Position numbers and translations under genes: made by a program
Shown: positions 44,178 to 55,588 of the stretch, one piece after another
Layout of the letters: each line of letters begins with the position of its first letter
Numbering within the stretch: position 1 is the first letter of the stretch
Source of the DNA: Paracoccus aestuarii
Lineage (GTDB): Bacteria > Pseudomonadota > Alphaproteobacteria > Rhodobacterales > Rhodobacteraceae
DNA length: 64,000 bases
Assembly (NCBI RefSeq): GCF_028553885.1
Contig: NZ_CP067170.1
Coordinates: forward strand, 232,222 to 296,221
Direction: 5' to 3'
Notes under the pieces: model-generated
The model's database searches: none
Told to the model about the DNA's origin: nothing
What the model saw: only the letters and a program-made list of their open reading frames with translations

Positions 44178-45129
44178 ATGGCAGAGCTGCGCATGTTCCG
44201 GGCCGCGGGGCAGATCCCGCAGGCATCGGGGGCGGCCGCCGCCGCGCTGGAGACGCGGGCCGCGGCCTGGGGCCTGGCCGTGCGGCGGGCCGATGACGGG
44301 CTGGCCCTGAGCCTCTGGGGGGGCGAGCTGCGCCTGACGCTGATGGGCCGCGCATTGCGGGTCGAGATCGCGGCCCCCGAGGACCGGCTGGTCGGCGTGC
44401 TGCGCGAGGCCCTGTCCGAGATCATGGCCGAGGCCGGGCTGGAGGTGGCGTGGGACCGGCTTGACGTGGGCGCCTTGGCGCCGGGCCTGTCGCTGATGCG
44501 GGTGGACCGGGTCGCGCCCGCCGGGCCGAACTTCATCCGGCTGCGCCTGCGCGGGGCGGATGCGGGGCGGTTCGCGACGGGGGCTGCATGTGCGGCTGCT
44601 GTTGTCGCCTGCGGGGCGGGCGGCGGTCTGGCCCCGGGTCGCGGCCAGCGGGCGGGCCGTCTGGCCCACGGGGGCGGATGCGCTGCATCGCCCGGTCTAT
44701 ACCATCGCCGCCCAGCAGGATGACTGGCTGGAGATCCTGATATATCGCCATGCCGACAGCCCGACCTGCGATTGGGCGGCGTCAGATCCCCTGGGCGCGA
44801 CGGTGGGCGTGATGGGGCCGGGGGGTGGCGGGCGTCCCGACGGGGTGCTGCATCTGTTCGGCGACCAGACCGCGCTGCCCGCGATCGGGCGGATGCTGGC
44901 CATGGCACCGGGCCGCGCCGTGCTGCGCTGCGCCCCCGCCGATCTGGAGGTGCTGGCGGGCCTGTGCGACATCCGCCGGTCCGACATCCGGCTGAGCGAC
45001 GATTTGCTGGGCGCGCTGGCGGATGTGCCGCCGGGCCATGTCTGGTTCGCCGCCGGCGGCGAAGAGGCCCGCGCCGCCCGCCGCCTGCTGAAGGGCCGGG
45101 GCGGGGTCACCGCCGCCGCCTATTGGTAG
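44178..45129 (+). pseudogene. Siderophore-interacting FAD reductase with N-terminal DUF2218, single frameshift
   Basis: The first ~95 residues are a DUF2218 domain (QASGAAAAALETRAAAWG, LSEIMAEAGL). It then enters a SIP-type flavin reductase (VAPAGPNFIRLRLRGAD), which continues in another frame (LHVRLLLSPAG, RPVYTIAAQQ, LHLFGDQTALPAIGRML). The frames meet at five G (44579-44583), where four would restore a 316-residue protein. SIP enzymes reduce the ferric-siderophore in the cytosol to release iron. Divergent from the receptor with a shared iron box. Confidence 0.82.
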
Positions 45130-45177
45130 GCCGCTTGCCCCCGTCAGCGCGGGCTGTCACGCTGGTGCAAAGGGGGC

Positions 45178-45561
45178 ATGGCGATGGGCGAGGCGACGAT
45201 ATTGGCGATGGCGGATCACCTGGGCGGCATGGCCCGGGTGCTGGAATGGGCGGTGATCGCGATCGAGCTGTTCGCCATCGCGATCCTGCTGCTGGGCATC
45301 GCGCGCTTCACCGGCTGGTTCCTGTCGGGCGAGGTGATGCGCCGCGATGCCCATGAGCGCGACCATCAGCTGAACCGCGGCCGCCTGGCGTTGGGCCGCC
45401 ACATCCTGGCCAGCCTGGAGGTGCTGATCGTGGCCGATCTGATCCGCACCGTCCTGCATCTGAGCATGGCCAATATCCTGCTGCTGGGCGGGCTGGTGCT
45501 GATCCGGTCCTTCATCGCCCTGTCGCTGGACTACGAGATGCGCGCGCTGGAGCGGGACTGA
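45178..45561 (+). CDS. DUF1622 family membrane protein
   Basis: A 127-residue protein with three predicted membrane helices and a conserved RGRLALGRHILASLEVLIVADLIRT segment of the DUF1622 family. Unknown function. The AGGGGG ribosome site fits ATG 45178 or 45184 equally. It lies just before the paa cluster but is not part of it. Confidence 0.75.
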   Translation: MAMGEATILAMADHLGGMARVLEWAVIAIELFAIAILLLGIARFTGWFLSGEVMRRDAHERDHQLNRGRLALGRHILASLEVLIVADLIRTVLHLSMANILLLGGLVLIRSFIALSLDYEMRALERD

Positions 45562-45572
45562 GCGGGGGTCAG

Positions 45573-45634
45573 ACATTACCTGTTTGCGGTGTATTTGGAT
45601 TGACGTGTAATGTTTAAGGTGGTTCACTGACCAC
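45573..45634. promoter_or_regulatory. Two inverted repeats upstream of paaJ (operator candidates)
   Basis: ACATTAC (45573-45579) and GTAATGT (45607-45613) form a 7-bp interrupted dyad, and GTGGT-N6-ACCAC (45619-45634) a second one. A TTGACG hexamer lies between the first pair. The location fits a catabolite repressor such as PaaR, whose gene is not in the window. Confidence 0.4.
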
Positions 45635-45669
45635 GCGGAGAGGGATGGCCGCATGGGAGGGGATCGAGC

Positions 45670-46884
45670 ATGACCGACGGGCGGGACGCCTTCATCTGCG
45701 ACGCGGTGCGCACGCCGATCGGGCGCTATGGCGGGGCCTTGGCCGGGATCCGGGCCGATGATCTGGCCGCCCTGCCGCTGCGCGCGCTGATGGCGCGCAA
45801 TCCGGGCGTGGACTGGTCGGCGGTCGATGACCTGATCTTTGGCTGCGCCAATCAGGCGGGCGAGGACAACCGCAACGTGGGCCGCATGGCCGTGCTGCTG
45901 GCGGGGATGCCGGTGGGCGTGCCGGGGACGACGGTGAACCGGCTCTGCGGGTCGGGGATGGATGCGGTGGGCATGGCGGCCCGCGCGATCCGGTCGGGCG
46001 ATTGCGACTTTGTCCTGGCCGGGGGCGTCGAGAGCATGACCCGCGCGCCCTTCGTGATGCCCAAGGCCGAGGGCGCCTTTTCCCGCGCCGCTGCGGTCTT
46101 CGACACGACCATCGGCTGGCGTTTCGTGAATCCGGCGATGAAGGCGGCCTTCGGCGTGGACAGCATGCCCCAGACCGCCGACAATGTCGCCGCCGATCAC
46201 GGCATCAGCCGCGCGGATCAGGACGCCTTTGCCGCCCGCAGCCAGGCCCGGTGGGCCGCCGCGCAGCAGGCGGGCATCTTTGCCGATGAGATCGTGCCGG
46301 TCCATGTCCCGCAGAAGAGGGGCGATCCGCTGATCGTCGATACCGACGAACATCCGCGCCCCGGCACCACGACCGAACAGCTGGCGCGTCTGCGCGGCGT
46401 GAACGGGCCGGAGCTGTCGGTGACGGCGGGCAATGCCTCGGGCGTCAATGACGGGGCGGCGGCGCTGGCCATCCTGTCGGAACGCGCGGCCGCCGCGCAG
46501 GGGCTGACGCCCCGCGCCCGCATCGTCGCCATGGCCGCTGTGGGGGTCGAGCCGCGCGTCATGGGCATCGGCCCCGCCCCCGCCGCGCGCAGGGTTCTGG
46601 CCCGCGCCGGCCTGACGCTGGACCAGATGGACGTGATCGAGCTGAACGAGGCCTTCGCGTCCCAGGCCCTGGCCTCGATGCGTGATCTGGGGCTGGCCGA
46701 TGACGCGGCCCATGTGAACCCCAATGGCGGGGCCATCGCGCTTGGGCATCCCTTGGGGATGTCGGGGGCGCGTCTGGTCACCACCGCCATGTATCAGCTG
46801 CACCGCACCGGCGGCCGCTATGCGCTCTGCGCGATGTGCGTGGGCGTGGGGCAGGGCATCGCCATCATCATCGAACGGGTCTGA
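45670..46884 (+). CDS. paaJ: 3-oxoadipyl-CoA/3-oxo-5,6-dehydrosuberyl-CoA thiolase
   Basis: A 404-residue thiolase with nucleophilic Cys in [11 protein letters not shown], catalytic His in [17 protein letters not shown] and second Cys in [10 protein letters not shown]. It cleaves the beta-oxidation-like intermediates of phenylacetate breakdown to acetyl-CoA and succinyl-CoA. GAGGGGATCG precedes the ATG. First gene of the paa operon; the PcaF role in the beta-ketoadipate pathway is the alternative, but paaA-E follow directly. Confidence 0.9.
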   Translation: MTDGRDAFICDAVRTPIGRYGGALAGIRADDLAALPLRALMARNPGVDWSAVDDLIFGCANQAGEDNRNVGRMAVLLAGMPVGVPGTTVNRLCGSGMDAVGMAARAIRSGDCDFVLAGGVESMTRAPFVMPKAEGAFSRAAAVFDTTIGWRFVNPAMKAAFGVDSMPQTADNVAADHGISRADQDAFAARSQARWAAAQQAGIFADEIVPVHVPQKRGDPLIVDTDEHPRPGTTTEQLARLRGVNGPELSVTAGNASGVNDGAAALAILSERAAAAQGLTPRARIVAMAAVGVEPRVMGIGPAPAARRVLARAGLTLDQMDVIELNEAFASQALASMRDLGLADDAAHVNPNGGAIALGHPLGMSGARLVTTAMYQLHRTGGRYALCAMCVGVGQGIAIIIERV

Positions 46885-46898
46885 AGGAGACGCACGCC

Positions 46899-47885
46899 AT
46901 GTATGCACAGCTTGTCACCTCGGAAGGCGGCACCCCCCGCGACGCCATGTCCGACCAGGAGCGCGCCTTTCAGGCCCGCATCGACCGGGGCGAAAAGATC
47001 GAGCCCAAGGAGTGGATGCCCGAGGGCTATCGCAAGACGCTGATCCGCCAGATCGGCCAGCATGCCCATAGCGAGATCGTGGGCCAGCTGCCCGAGGGCA
47101 ACTGGATCACCCGCGCCCCCACGCTGGAGCGCAAGGCGATCCTGCTGGCCAAGGTCCAGGACGAGGCGGGGCATGGCCTCTATCTCTATTCCGCGGCCGA
47201 GACGCTTGGCGTCAGCCGCGACGAATTGCTGGAGGCGCTGCATTCGGGGCGGATGAAATATTCCAGCATCTTCAACTATCCGACCCTGACCTGGGCCGAT
47301 ATGGGCGCGGTGGGCTGGCTGGTCGACGGGGCCGCGATCATGAACCAGGTGCCGCTGCAGCGCACCAGCTACGGCCCCTATTCCCGCGCGATGATCCGCA
47401 TCTGCAAGGAGGAGTCGTTCCACCAGCGCCAGGGCTATGACATCATGATGAAAATGTGTTCGGGCACGCCCGAGCAGAAGGCCATGGCCCAGGATGCGCT
47501 GGACCGGTTCTGGTATCCCTCGCTGATGATGTTCGGGCCGTCCGACAAGGATTCCGTCCATTCCGCGCAATCGATGGCGTGGAAGATCAAGATGAACACC
47601 AATGACGAGCTGCGCCAGAAATTCGTGGACCAGACCGTGCCCCAGGCCCGGCATCTGGGCCTGACCATCCCCGACCCGGATCTGGCGTGGAACGAGGAGA
47701 AGGGCGGGCATGATTTCACCGAACCCGATTGGGACGAATTCTACGCGGTGATCGCGGGGAACGGGCCGTGCAATGCCGAACGGCTCGGCGCGCGGGTCAA
47801 GGCCTGGGATGACGGCGCCTGGTTCCGCGACGCGCTGATGGCCCATGCGGAGAAGGCCCGCGCCCGGCGCATGGCGGCGGAGTGA
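46899..47885 (+). CDS. paaA: Phenylacetyl-CoA epoxidase subunit PaaA
   Basis: A 328-residue catalytic subunit of the ring 1,2-epoxidase, a bacterial multicomponent diiron enzyme. Carboxylate-bridged diiron ligands are visible in the [17 protein letters not shown] and [15 protein letters not shown] helices. GAAGGAG precedes the ATG. Confidence 0.95.
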   Translation: MYAQLVTSEGGTPRDAMSDQERAFQARIDRGEKIEPKEWMPEGYRKTLIRQIGQHAHSEIVGQLPEGNWITRAPTLERKAILLAKVQDEAGHGLYLYSAAETLGVSRDELLEALHSGRMKYSSIFNYPTLTWADMGAVGWLVDGAAIMNQVPLQRTSYGPYSRAMIRICKEESFHQRQGYDIMMKMCSGTPEQKAMAQDALDRFWYPSLMMFGPSDKDSVHSAQSMAWKIKMNTNDELRQKFVDQTVPQARHLGLTIPDPDLAWNEEKGGHDFTEPDWDEFYAVIAGNGPCNAERLGARVKAWDDGAWFRDALMAHAEKARARRMAAE

Positions 47886-47896
47886 GGGGGATGACG

Positions 47897-48181
47897 ATGA
47901 AGACCGAATGGCCGCTCTGGGAGGTGTTCGTGCGCGGACAGCACGGGCTGAACCACCGCCATGTGGGCAGCCTGCATGCCCCGGACGCGGAAATGGCGAT
48001 CCGCAATGCACGCGACGTCTATACCCGCCGCAGCGAGGGCGTGTCGATCTGGGTGGTGCCGTCGGCCGCGATCACCGCTTCCAGCCCGTCCGAGAAGGGG
48101 CCGATGTTCGACCCGGCGCAGGACAAGATCTATCGCCACCCGACCTTCTACGACATTCCCGACGATGTGGGGCATATGTGA
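47897..48181 (+). CDS. paaB: Phenylacetyl-CoA epoxidase subunit PaaB
   Basis: A 94-residue structural subunit (WPLWEVFVRGQHGLNHRHVGSLHAPDAEMA). ATG 47897 is six bases after AGGGGG; ATG 47891 directly abuts it. Its stop overlaps the paaC start by one base. Confidence 0.92.
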   Translation: MKTEWPLWEVFVRGQHGLNHRHVGSLHAPDAEMAIRNARDVYTRRSEGVSIWVVPSAAITASSPSEKGPMFDPAQDKIYRHPTFYDIPDDVGHM

Positions 48182-48951
48182 TGGACCAGGACCCCGTCGT
48201 CACTTGGGCACTGCGGATGGGCGACAATGCCCTGATCCTGGGGCACCGCCTGTCGGAATGGTGCGGCCATGCCCCCGCGCTGGAGGAGGACATCGCCACC
48301 GCCAACACCGCGCTGGACCTGATCGGGCAATGCCGGATGTGGCTGCAGCTGGCGGGCGATGCCGAGGGGCGGGGCCGCAGCGCCGACGATCTGGCCTATC
48401 TGCGCGACGCGGGCGCGTTCCGCAACCTGTTGCTGGTGGAACGGCCCAATGGCGATTACGGCCATACGATCATGCGCCAGTTCCTGTTCGACGCCTTCCA
48501 CCTGGAGGCGCTGGAGGCCGCAGAGGGATCCACGGACAGCCGCATCGCCGGGATCGCGGCCAAGGCCCGCAAGGAGGTCGCCTATCACCTGGAGCGCTCG
48601 TCCGACCTGGTGATCCGGCTCGGCGACGGGTCGGATGACAGCGCGGCGCGGATGCGGGCGGCGCTAGACGCGCTCTGGCCCTTCACGGGCGAGATGTTTG
48701 TCGATGACGATGCCGACCGGGCGGCGGCCGATGCGGGGGTGGCGGTGCTGCCGTCCTCGCTGCGGGAGGGCTGGGACGCCACCGTGACCGAGGTGCTGGC
48801 CGAGGCGCGCCTGGACAGCCCCGGCGAGGTCTGGCAGCAGGGCGTGACCGGGCGCGGCGGCGGCAGGCGGGGGGTTCACAGCGAACATCTGGGCGGGCTT
48901 CTGGCGCAGATGCAGTTCCTGCAGCGCGCCTATCCCGGCGCGCGCTGGTGA
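48181..48951 (+). CDS. paaC: Phenylacetyl-CoA epoxidase subunit PaaC
   Basis: A 256-residue ferritin-like subunit that pairs with PaaA. LRMGDNALILGHRLSEWCGHAPALEEDIA is the family N-terminus; the degenerate diiron site and HSEHLGGLLAQMQFLQ near the end are conserved. Coupled to PaaB (TGATG). Confidence 0.93.
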   Translation: MDQDPVVTWALRMGDNALILGHRLSEWCGHAPALEEDIATANTALDLIGQCRMWLQLAGDAEGRGRSADDLAYLRDAGAFRNLLLVERPNGDYGHTIMRQFLFDAFHLEALEAAEGSTDSRIAGIAAKARKEVAYHLERSSDLVIRLGDGSDDSAARMRAALDALWPFTGEMFVDDDADRAAADAGVAVLPSSLREGWDATVTEVLAEARLDSPGEVWQQGVTGRGGGRRGVHSEHLGGLLAQMQFLQRAYPGARW

Positions 48952-49457
48952 CGGCCATGGCCCGCATCGACACGGATCTGGTCTGGGACTGGCTGTCCGA
49001 ACTGCCCGACCCGGAGATCCCCGCGATCTCGCTGACCGATCTGGGGATTATCCGCGACGTGGAATGGCAGGGCGACACGCTGGTCGTGACGGTGACGCCC
49101 ACCTATTCCGGCTGTCCCGCCACCTCCGTGATCGAGATGGAGATCGAGACCGCGCTGCGCGCCCGCGGCGTCACCGCGCTGCAGCTGCGCCGCCGCATCG
49201 CGCCGGCCTGGACCACCGACTGGATCACCCCCGAGGGGCGCGAGAAGCTGCGCGCCTATGGCATCGCGCCGCCCATTGACGGCACCGCGCCGGACGGGCG
49301 CATCCGGCGGCTGGCGGGCGGCAACATGGCCGTGCCCTGTCCGCGCTGCGCATCGACCGCCACCGAACGGATCAGCCAGTTCGGATCGACGCCCTGCAAG
49401 GCCAGCTGGCGCTGCACCGCCTGCCTGGAGCCCTTCGACTACTTCAAGTGCCACTGA
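48948..49457 (+). CDS. paaD: Phenylacetyl-CoA epoxidase assembly protein PaaD
   Basis: A 169-residue protein with the MIP18/DUF59 fold (LPDPEIPAISLTDLGIIRDVEW, PTYSGCPATSVIEMEIE) and a C-terminal zinc-ribbon-like Cys cluster (CPRCAST, CKASWRCTACLEPF). It is thought to help mature the iron-containing subunits. The GTG start overlaps the paaC stop; ATG 48957 is an alternative. Confidence 0.9.
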   Translation: MTAMARIDTDLVWDWLSELPDPEIPAISLTDLGIIRDVEWQGDTLVVTVTPTYSGCPATSVIEMEIETALRARGVTALQLRRRIAPAWTTDWITPEGREKLRAYGIAPPIDGTAPDGRIRRLAGGNMAVPCPRCASTATERISQFGSTPCKASWRCTACLEPFDYFKCH

Positions 49458-49467
49458 GGAGCGTCCC

Positions 49468-50532
49468 ATGGCCTGTTTCCTGCCCCTGACCGTGACCGCG
49501 ATCCGGCGCGAGACCCGCGACGCGGTGGTCCTGACCCTGACCCCGCGCCCCAAGGACATGGCGGCCTTCGCCTTTGTCCAAGGCCAGTATCTGACCTTCC
49601 GCCGTGATTTCGACGGGACCGAGCTGCGCCGCAGCTATTCCATCTGCGCGGGGCTGGACGATGGCTGCCTGCAGGTGGCGGTCAAGCGGGTCGAGGGGGG
49701 GGCCTTTTCCAGCTGGGTCAATACCGATCTGGCGCCGGGCGACATCCTGGAGGCGATGCCCCCCGCGGGGCGCTTCTTCGCGCCGGTCGAGGGCGCGCGG
49801 CATTACCTGGCCTTCGCCGCCGGATCGGGGATCACGCCGATCCTGTCGATCATCCGCACCGCCCTTGCGCGCGAGCCCGATGCCCGGGTGACGCTGGTCT
49901 ATGCCAATCGCGGGGCCGCATCGATCATGTTCCGTGAGGATCTGGAGGATCTGAAGAACCTGCATCTGGGCCGCCTGTCGGTGATCCATGTCCTGGAACA
50001 GGAGGGGCAGGAGATCGAGCTGTTCACCGGCCGTCTGGAGGCTGACCGGCTGGCGCGGCTGTTCCGGCTGTGGATCGACCCGGCCGGCGCCGACATGGCC
50101 TTCATCTGCGGGCCCGAGCCGATGATGCTGGCCGTGGCCGCATCGCTGCGCGATCACGGCATGGCCGATGACCGCATCCGGTTCGAGCTGTTCTCGGCCG
50201 GTCAGCAGGGCCGCGCCGCGACCCCGCCCCGCCCGGTCGCGGCGCCGACCGATCAGGGGGTCGAGGCGGCGGTGACCCTGGACGGCACCACCCGCCGCAT
50301 CGCGGTCGCGCCGGGCCAGACCCTGCTGGAGGCGGCGCTGGCCGCGCAGATGGACGCGCCTTGGTCCTGCCGCGCGGGGGTCTGTTCGACCTGCCGCTGC
50401 AAGGTGACCGAGGGCGCGGTCGAGATGGCTGTGAACCACGCGCTGGAGGATGACGAGGTCAGGGCGGGCTATGTCCTGTCCTGCCAGGCCGTGCCGCTGA
50501 CGGCCGCGGTCACCATGACCTATGACGCCTGA
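49468..50532 (+). CDS. paaE: Phenylacetyl-CoA epoxidase reductase PaaE
   Basis: A 354-residue oxidoreductase: FAD domain (LRRSYSICAG), NAD(P) domain (AGSGITPILSIIRTAL, FICGPEPMMLAVA) and a C-terminal plant-type [2Fe-2S] domain (SCRAGVCSTCRCKV ... LSCQA). It passes electrons from NADPH to PaaA. Confidence 0.94.
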   Translation: MACFLPLTVTAIRRETRDAVVLTLTPRPKDMAAFAFVQGQYLTFRRDFDGTELRRSYSICAGLDDGCLQVAVKRVEGGAFSSWVNTDLAPGDILEAMPPAGRFFAPVEGARHYLAFAAGSGITPILSIIRTALAREPDARVTLVYANRGAASIMFREDLEDLKNLHLGRLSVIHVLEQEGQEIELFTGRLEADRLARLFRLWIDPAGADMAFICGPEPMMLAVAASLRDHGMADDRIRFELFSAGQQGRAATPPRPVAAPTDQGVEAAVTLDGTTRRIAVAPGQTLLEAALAAQMDAPWSCRAGVCSTCRCKVTEGAVEMAVNHALEDDEVRAGYVLSCQAVPLTAAVTMTYDA

Positions 50533-50545
50533 AAGGATCCCCACC

Positions 50546-52584
<2,039 letters not shown>

Positions 52585-52588
<4 letters not shown>

Positions 52589-53199
52589 CGATCTGGTCCT
52601 GGGACGGCATCCGCCCGGTCATCGACCCCGCGGCCTTCGTGCATTCCGACGCGACGGTGATCGGCGACGTGATCGTGGCGGCGGGGGTCTATGTCGGCCC
52701 GGGCGCGGTGCTGCGCGGCGATTTCGGACGGATCGTGCTGGAGCGCGGCTGCAACGTGCAGGAGACCTGCGTCATCCATTCCTTTCCGGGCCGCGATGTG
52801 ATCGTGGGGGAATCGGGCCATGTGGGCCATGGGGCGGTGCTGCATGGCTGCCGGGTGGGGCGCAACGCCATGATCGGCATGAACGCGGTCGTCATGGACG
52901 GGGCCGAGATCGGCCGGAACGCCATCATCGGCGCCATGGCCTTCGTCAAGGCGGGGGCATCCATCCCCGAGGGCGCGCTGGCCGTGGGATCGCCCGCCAC
53001 CGTCCAGCGCATGCTGACCCCGGCCGAGATCGACTGGAAGTCCCGCGGCACCGCCATCTATCAGCGCCTGGCGCTGGAGGCCCGCGACCGCCTGGCCCCC
53101 GCCACCGCGCTGGAGGCCCCCGAACCCGACCGCCGCCGCGCCGAGGCGCCCGCCTATGACCCGCTGATGATCGAACGGATGCTGGGCGCGCCCGTCTGA
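52585..53199 (+). CDS. paaY: Hexapeptide-repeat thioesterase PaaY
   Basis: A 204-residue left-handed beta-helix protein of the gamma-carbonic anhydrase family with repeated hexapeptides and conserved His residues (VIHSF, GHVGHGAVLHGC). PaaY hydrolyses dead-end CoA adducts in the phenylacetate pathway. Starts 4 bases inside the paaZ end. Confidence 0.9.
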
Positions 53200-53247
53200 C
53201 TGCTGCGTCAGGCCAGAGGGGGCTGCATGCGCCAGGGGCGCGGGGGG

Positions 53248-53676
53248 TCAGCCCTCCAGCAGGCGGCCCTTGATGCTGCGCGACTGGCCGCGGAATTCGG
53301 CGATGACGCGGCCCTGCTGGTCGGTCACCGTCACGTCATAGAGACCGCTGCGGCCCTGCCGGGCGCGTTCGCCTGCCCGGGCGGTCAGCCGGTCGCCCTG
53401 CATCGCCGGGGCCAGATAGGTGATCGACGCCTGCTGGCCCACGCAGCGCTGGTCATGGCTGTTGCAGGCAAAGGCAAAGGCGCTGTCGGCCAAGGCGAAG
53501 ACGAAGCCGCCATGCGCGATGCCATGCCCGTTCACCATGGACTGCGTCACCGTCATGGCGATGGTGGCCGTGCCGGGGCCCACATCCTCCAGCACCATGC
53601 CCAGCCCCTGCGAGGCCCGGTCGTCGGCCCACATCGCATCCGCGCAGCGGCGCGCCAGGTCGTGATCATCCGTCAT
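53248..53676 (-). CDS. paaI: Hydroxyphenylacetyl-CoA thioesterase PaaI
   Basis: A 142-residue hotdog-fold thioesterase (VNGHGIAHGGFVFALADSAFAFACNSH; Asp in the helix is catalytic). Reversed relative to the rest of the paa operon and separated from it. The ribosome site is a run of 11 G, four bases before the ATG, which could make translation variable by slippage. Confidence 0.9.
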   Translation of the reverse strand: MTDDHDLARRCADAMWADDRASQGLGMVLEDVGPGTATIAMTVTQSMVNGHGIAHGGFVFALADSAFAFACNSHDQRCVGQQASITYLAPAMQGDRLTARAGERARQGRSGLYDVTVTDQQGRVIAEFRGQSRSIKGRLLEG

Positions 53677-53680
53677 CGAT

Positions 53681-53691
53681 CCCCCCCCCCC
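53681..53691. repeat. Run of 11 C (G on the minus strand) at the paaI ribosome site
   Basis: Homopolymer directly upstream of the paaI ATG (minus-strand GGGGGGGGGGG then ATCG-ATG). It both serves as the Shine-Dalgarno and is a slippage-prone tract. Confidence 0.6.
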
Positions 53692-53844
53692 GGGTCCGGG
53701 GCGGCGGACCGCCCCTTTGGGGGAATTCGTCGCATGGGCGGGGTCGTGGGTCAACGATGCGGGCGTCGCGGTTTCCGGGTCCGGTCGGAACAAGCGGGCC
53801 GGTCGGACATTGACCGGGGGTGCGATGCGGGAAAGGGGCGCCCG

Positions 53845-54309
53845 ATGGCGATGATCTTCGACGACTGGCAGGGGATCTGGCGCGTGCTGGTCGTGGGCAG
53901 CGCGGCCTATATCCTGCTGATCGCGATGCTGCGCCTGTCGGGCAAGCGCACGCTCAGCAAGATGAACGCCTTCGATCTGATCGTGACGGTCGCGCTTGGC
54001 TCGACGCTGGCGACGGTGCTGCTGGATGCCGATCTGCCCTTGGCCGAGGGGGTGGCGGCGCTGGCGCTGCTGGTCTCGCTGCAATTCGTCATCACCTGGG
54101 CCTCGGTCCGCTGGCCATGGTTCCAAGGCGTCATCAAGGCCGAACCGACCCTGCTGGCCCATCAGGGCCGCCTGCTGCCCGGGGCCATGCGCGCGCAGCG
54201 CGTGACCGAGGCCGAGATCCGCGCCGCCATCCGCCAGAGCGGTCATCACAGCCTGGACGAAACCCGCGCCGTCGTGCTGGAGACCGACGGATCGCTGTCG
54301 GTGACCTGA
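53845..54309 (+). CDS. DUF421 (YetF-like) membrane protein
   Basis: A 154-residue protein with three membrane helices (AAYILLIAMLRLSGKRTLSKMNAFDLIVTVALGSTLATVLLDADLPLAEGVAALALLVSLQFVITWA) and a cytosolic C-terminal domain (PTLLAHQGRLLPGAMRAQRVTEAEIRAAIR), the DUF421 architecture. Function unknown. GGAAAGGGG precedes the ATG. Confidence 0.85.
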   Translation: MAMIFDDWQGIWRVLVVGSAAYILLIAMLRLSGKRTLSKMNAFDLIVTVALGSTLATVLLDADLPLAEGVAALALLVSLQFVITWASVRWPWFQGVIKAEPTLLAHQGRLLPGAMRAQRVTEAEIRAAIRQSGHHSLDETRAVVLETDGSLSVT

Positions 54310-54527
54310 TCCCCGTCGCGACCCCGTGACGCGCCGTTCCGGTAACAGGTTCGGGAGTGAAAGGTCTTGATCCCCCGGCCCGCACGGTCAATCATGGGAA
54401 AGACGCAAAAGCCCCATGGTCCCGTCCTTCGATTGCTTAGGTGGTCGAATGGCTCGAAGCTGCCATTTCCAGAGCGGCGCGCCCTGCGGGTTTCACAAGA
54501 AGAATGTCACGAACAGGGAAGATCCAG

Positions 54528-55523
54528 ATGAACGTGTTGAAATCGACCGCCGCCTGCGCGGCGCTGATGGTGGTCGCACCGCTGGCCGCCGCCGCCGAGG
54601 ATTGCGGCAGCGTCACCATCGCCGAGATGAACTGGGCCTCGGCCGGGCTGGCCGCATGGGTCGACAAGATCATCCTGGAGGAGGGTTACGGCTGCGACGT
54701 GGCCTTGGTCACGGGCGACACGATGCCGACCTTCACCTCGATGAACGAGAAGGCCGATCCCGACATCGCGCCGGAACTCTGGGTCAACGCGGTCAAAGTC
54801 CCCTTGGACGCCGCCCGCGAGGAGGGGCGCATCATCATCGCGTCCGAGATCCTCAGCGATGGCGGGGTCGAGGGGTTCTGGGTCCCCACCGCCCTGGCCG
54901 AGGAGCATGGCCTGCGCACCATCGGCGACGCCTTGGCCCGGCCCGAGCTGTTCCCCGGGGCCGAGAATGCCGATCGCGGCGCCTTCTTCAGCTGCCCGTC
55001 GGGATGGGCCTGCCAGATCATCACCCAGAACCAGTTCGAGGCGCTGGACGGCGCGGGCGCGGGGTTCGACCTGGTCGACAGCGGATCGGCCGCGGGGCTG
55101 GATGGGTCGATCGCGCGGGCCTTCAACCGCGACGAGGGCTGGCTGGGCTATTACTGGGCGCCGACGGCGATCCTGGGCCGCTATGACATGACCCGGCTGG
55201 AGCTGGAGACCGATCACGACCGGGCGCATTGGGACGAATGCACCGTGATCACCGACTGTCCCGACCCGCGGCTGAACGAATGGCCGCGATCCGACGTCTT
55301 CACCGCCGTGACAAGCGACTTCGCCGAACGCAACCCGGTCGCGATGGATTACCTGGGGACCCGGTCCTGGACCAATGACACGGTCAACGGCCTTCTGGCC
55401 TGGATGGGCGACAACCAGGCCACGAACGAGGACGGTGCCTGGCATTTCCTGGAGAACCACCCCGAGATCTGGGCCGAATGGCTGTCCGAGGACGTGGCCG
55501 AGCGGGTCCGCGCCGCGCTGTGA
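54528..55523 (+). CDS. Glycine betaine/choline ABC transporter substrate-binding protein
   Basis: A 331-residue OpuAC-type periplasmic protein with signal peptide MNVLKSTAACAALMVVAPLAAAA. It has the family pattern VTIAEMNWASAGLAAWVDKIIL and several Trp residues suited to a quaternary-amine cage (MNW, VEGFWVP, YYWAPT). Four or more Cys suggest disulfides. GGGAAG precedes the ATG. The exact ligand (betaine, choline, proline betaine) is unknown. Confidence 0.88.
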   Translation: MNVLKSTAACAALMVVAPLAAAAEDCGSVTIAEMNWASAGLAAWVDKIILEEGYGCDVALVTGDTMPTFTSMNEKADPDIAPELWVNAVKVPLDAAREEGRIIIASEILSDGGVEGFWVPTALAEEHGLRTIGDALARPELFPGAENADRGAFFSCPSGWACQIITQNQFEALDGAGAGFDLVDSGSAAGLDGSIARAFNRDEGWLGYYWAPTAILGRYDMTRLELETDHDRAHWDECTVITDCPDPRLNEWPRSDVFTAVTSDFAERNPVAMDYLGTRSWTNDTVNGLLAWMGDNQATNEDGAWHFLENHPEIWAEWLSEDVAERVRAAL

Positions 55524-55533
55524 CGCCCTGACC

Positions 55534-55560
55534 GGCCGCGGCGGCATCCCCGCCGCGGCC
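55534..55560. terminator. Intergenic hairpin between binding-protein and permease genes
   Basis: Perfect 11-bp G/C stem (GGCCGCGGCGG, 55534-55544, with 55550-55560; 5-base loop). No T-tract. Typical of a stem that stabilises the binding-protein message or partly terminates, giving more binding protein than permease. Confidence 0.5.
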
Positions 55561-55588
55561 CCCGGACCGACCCCAACAAGGAACCGCC

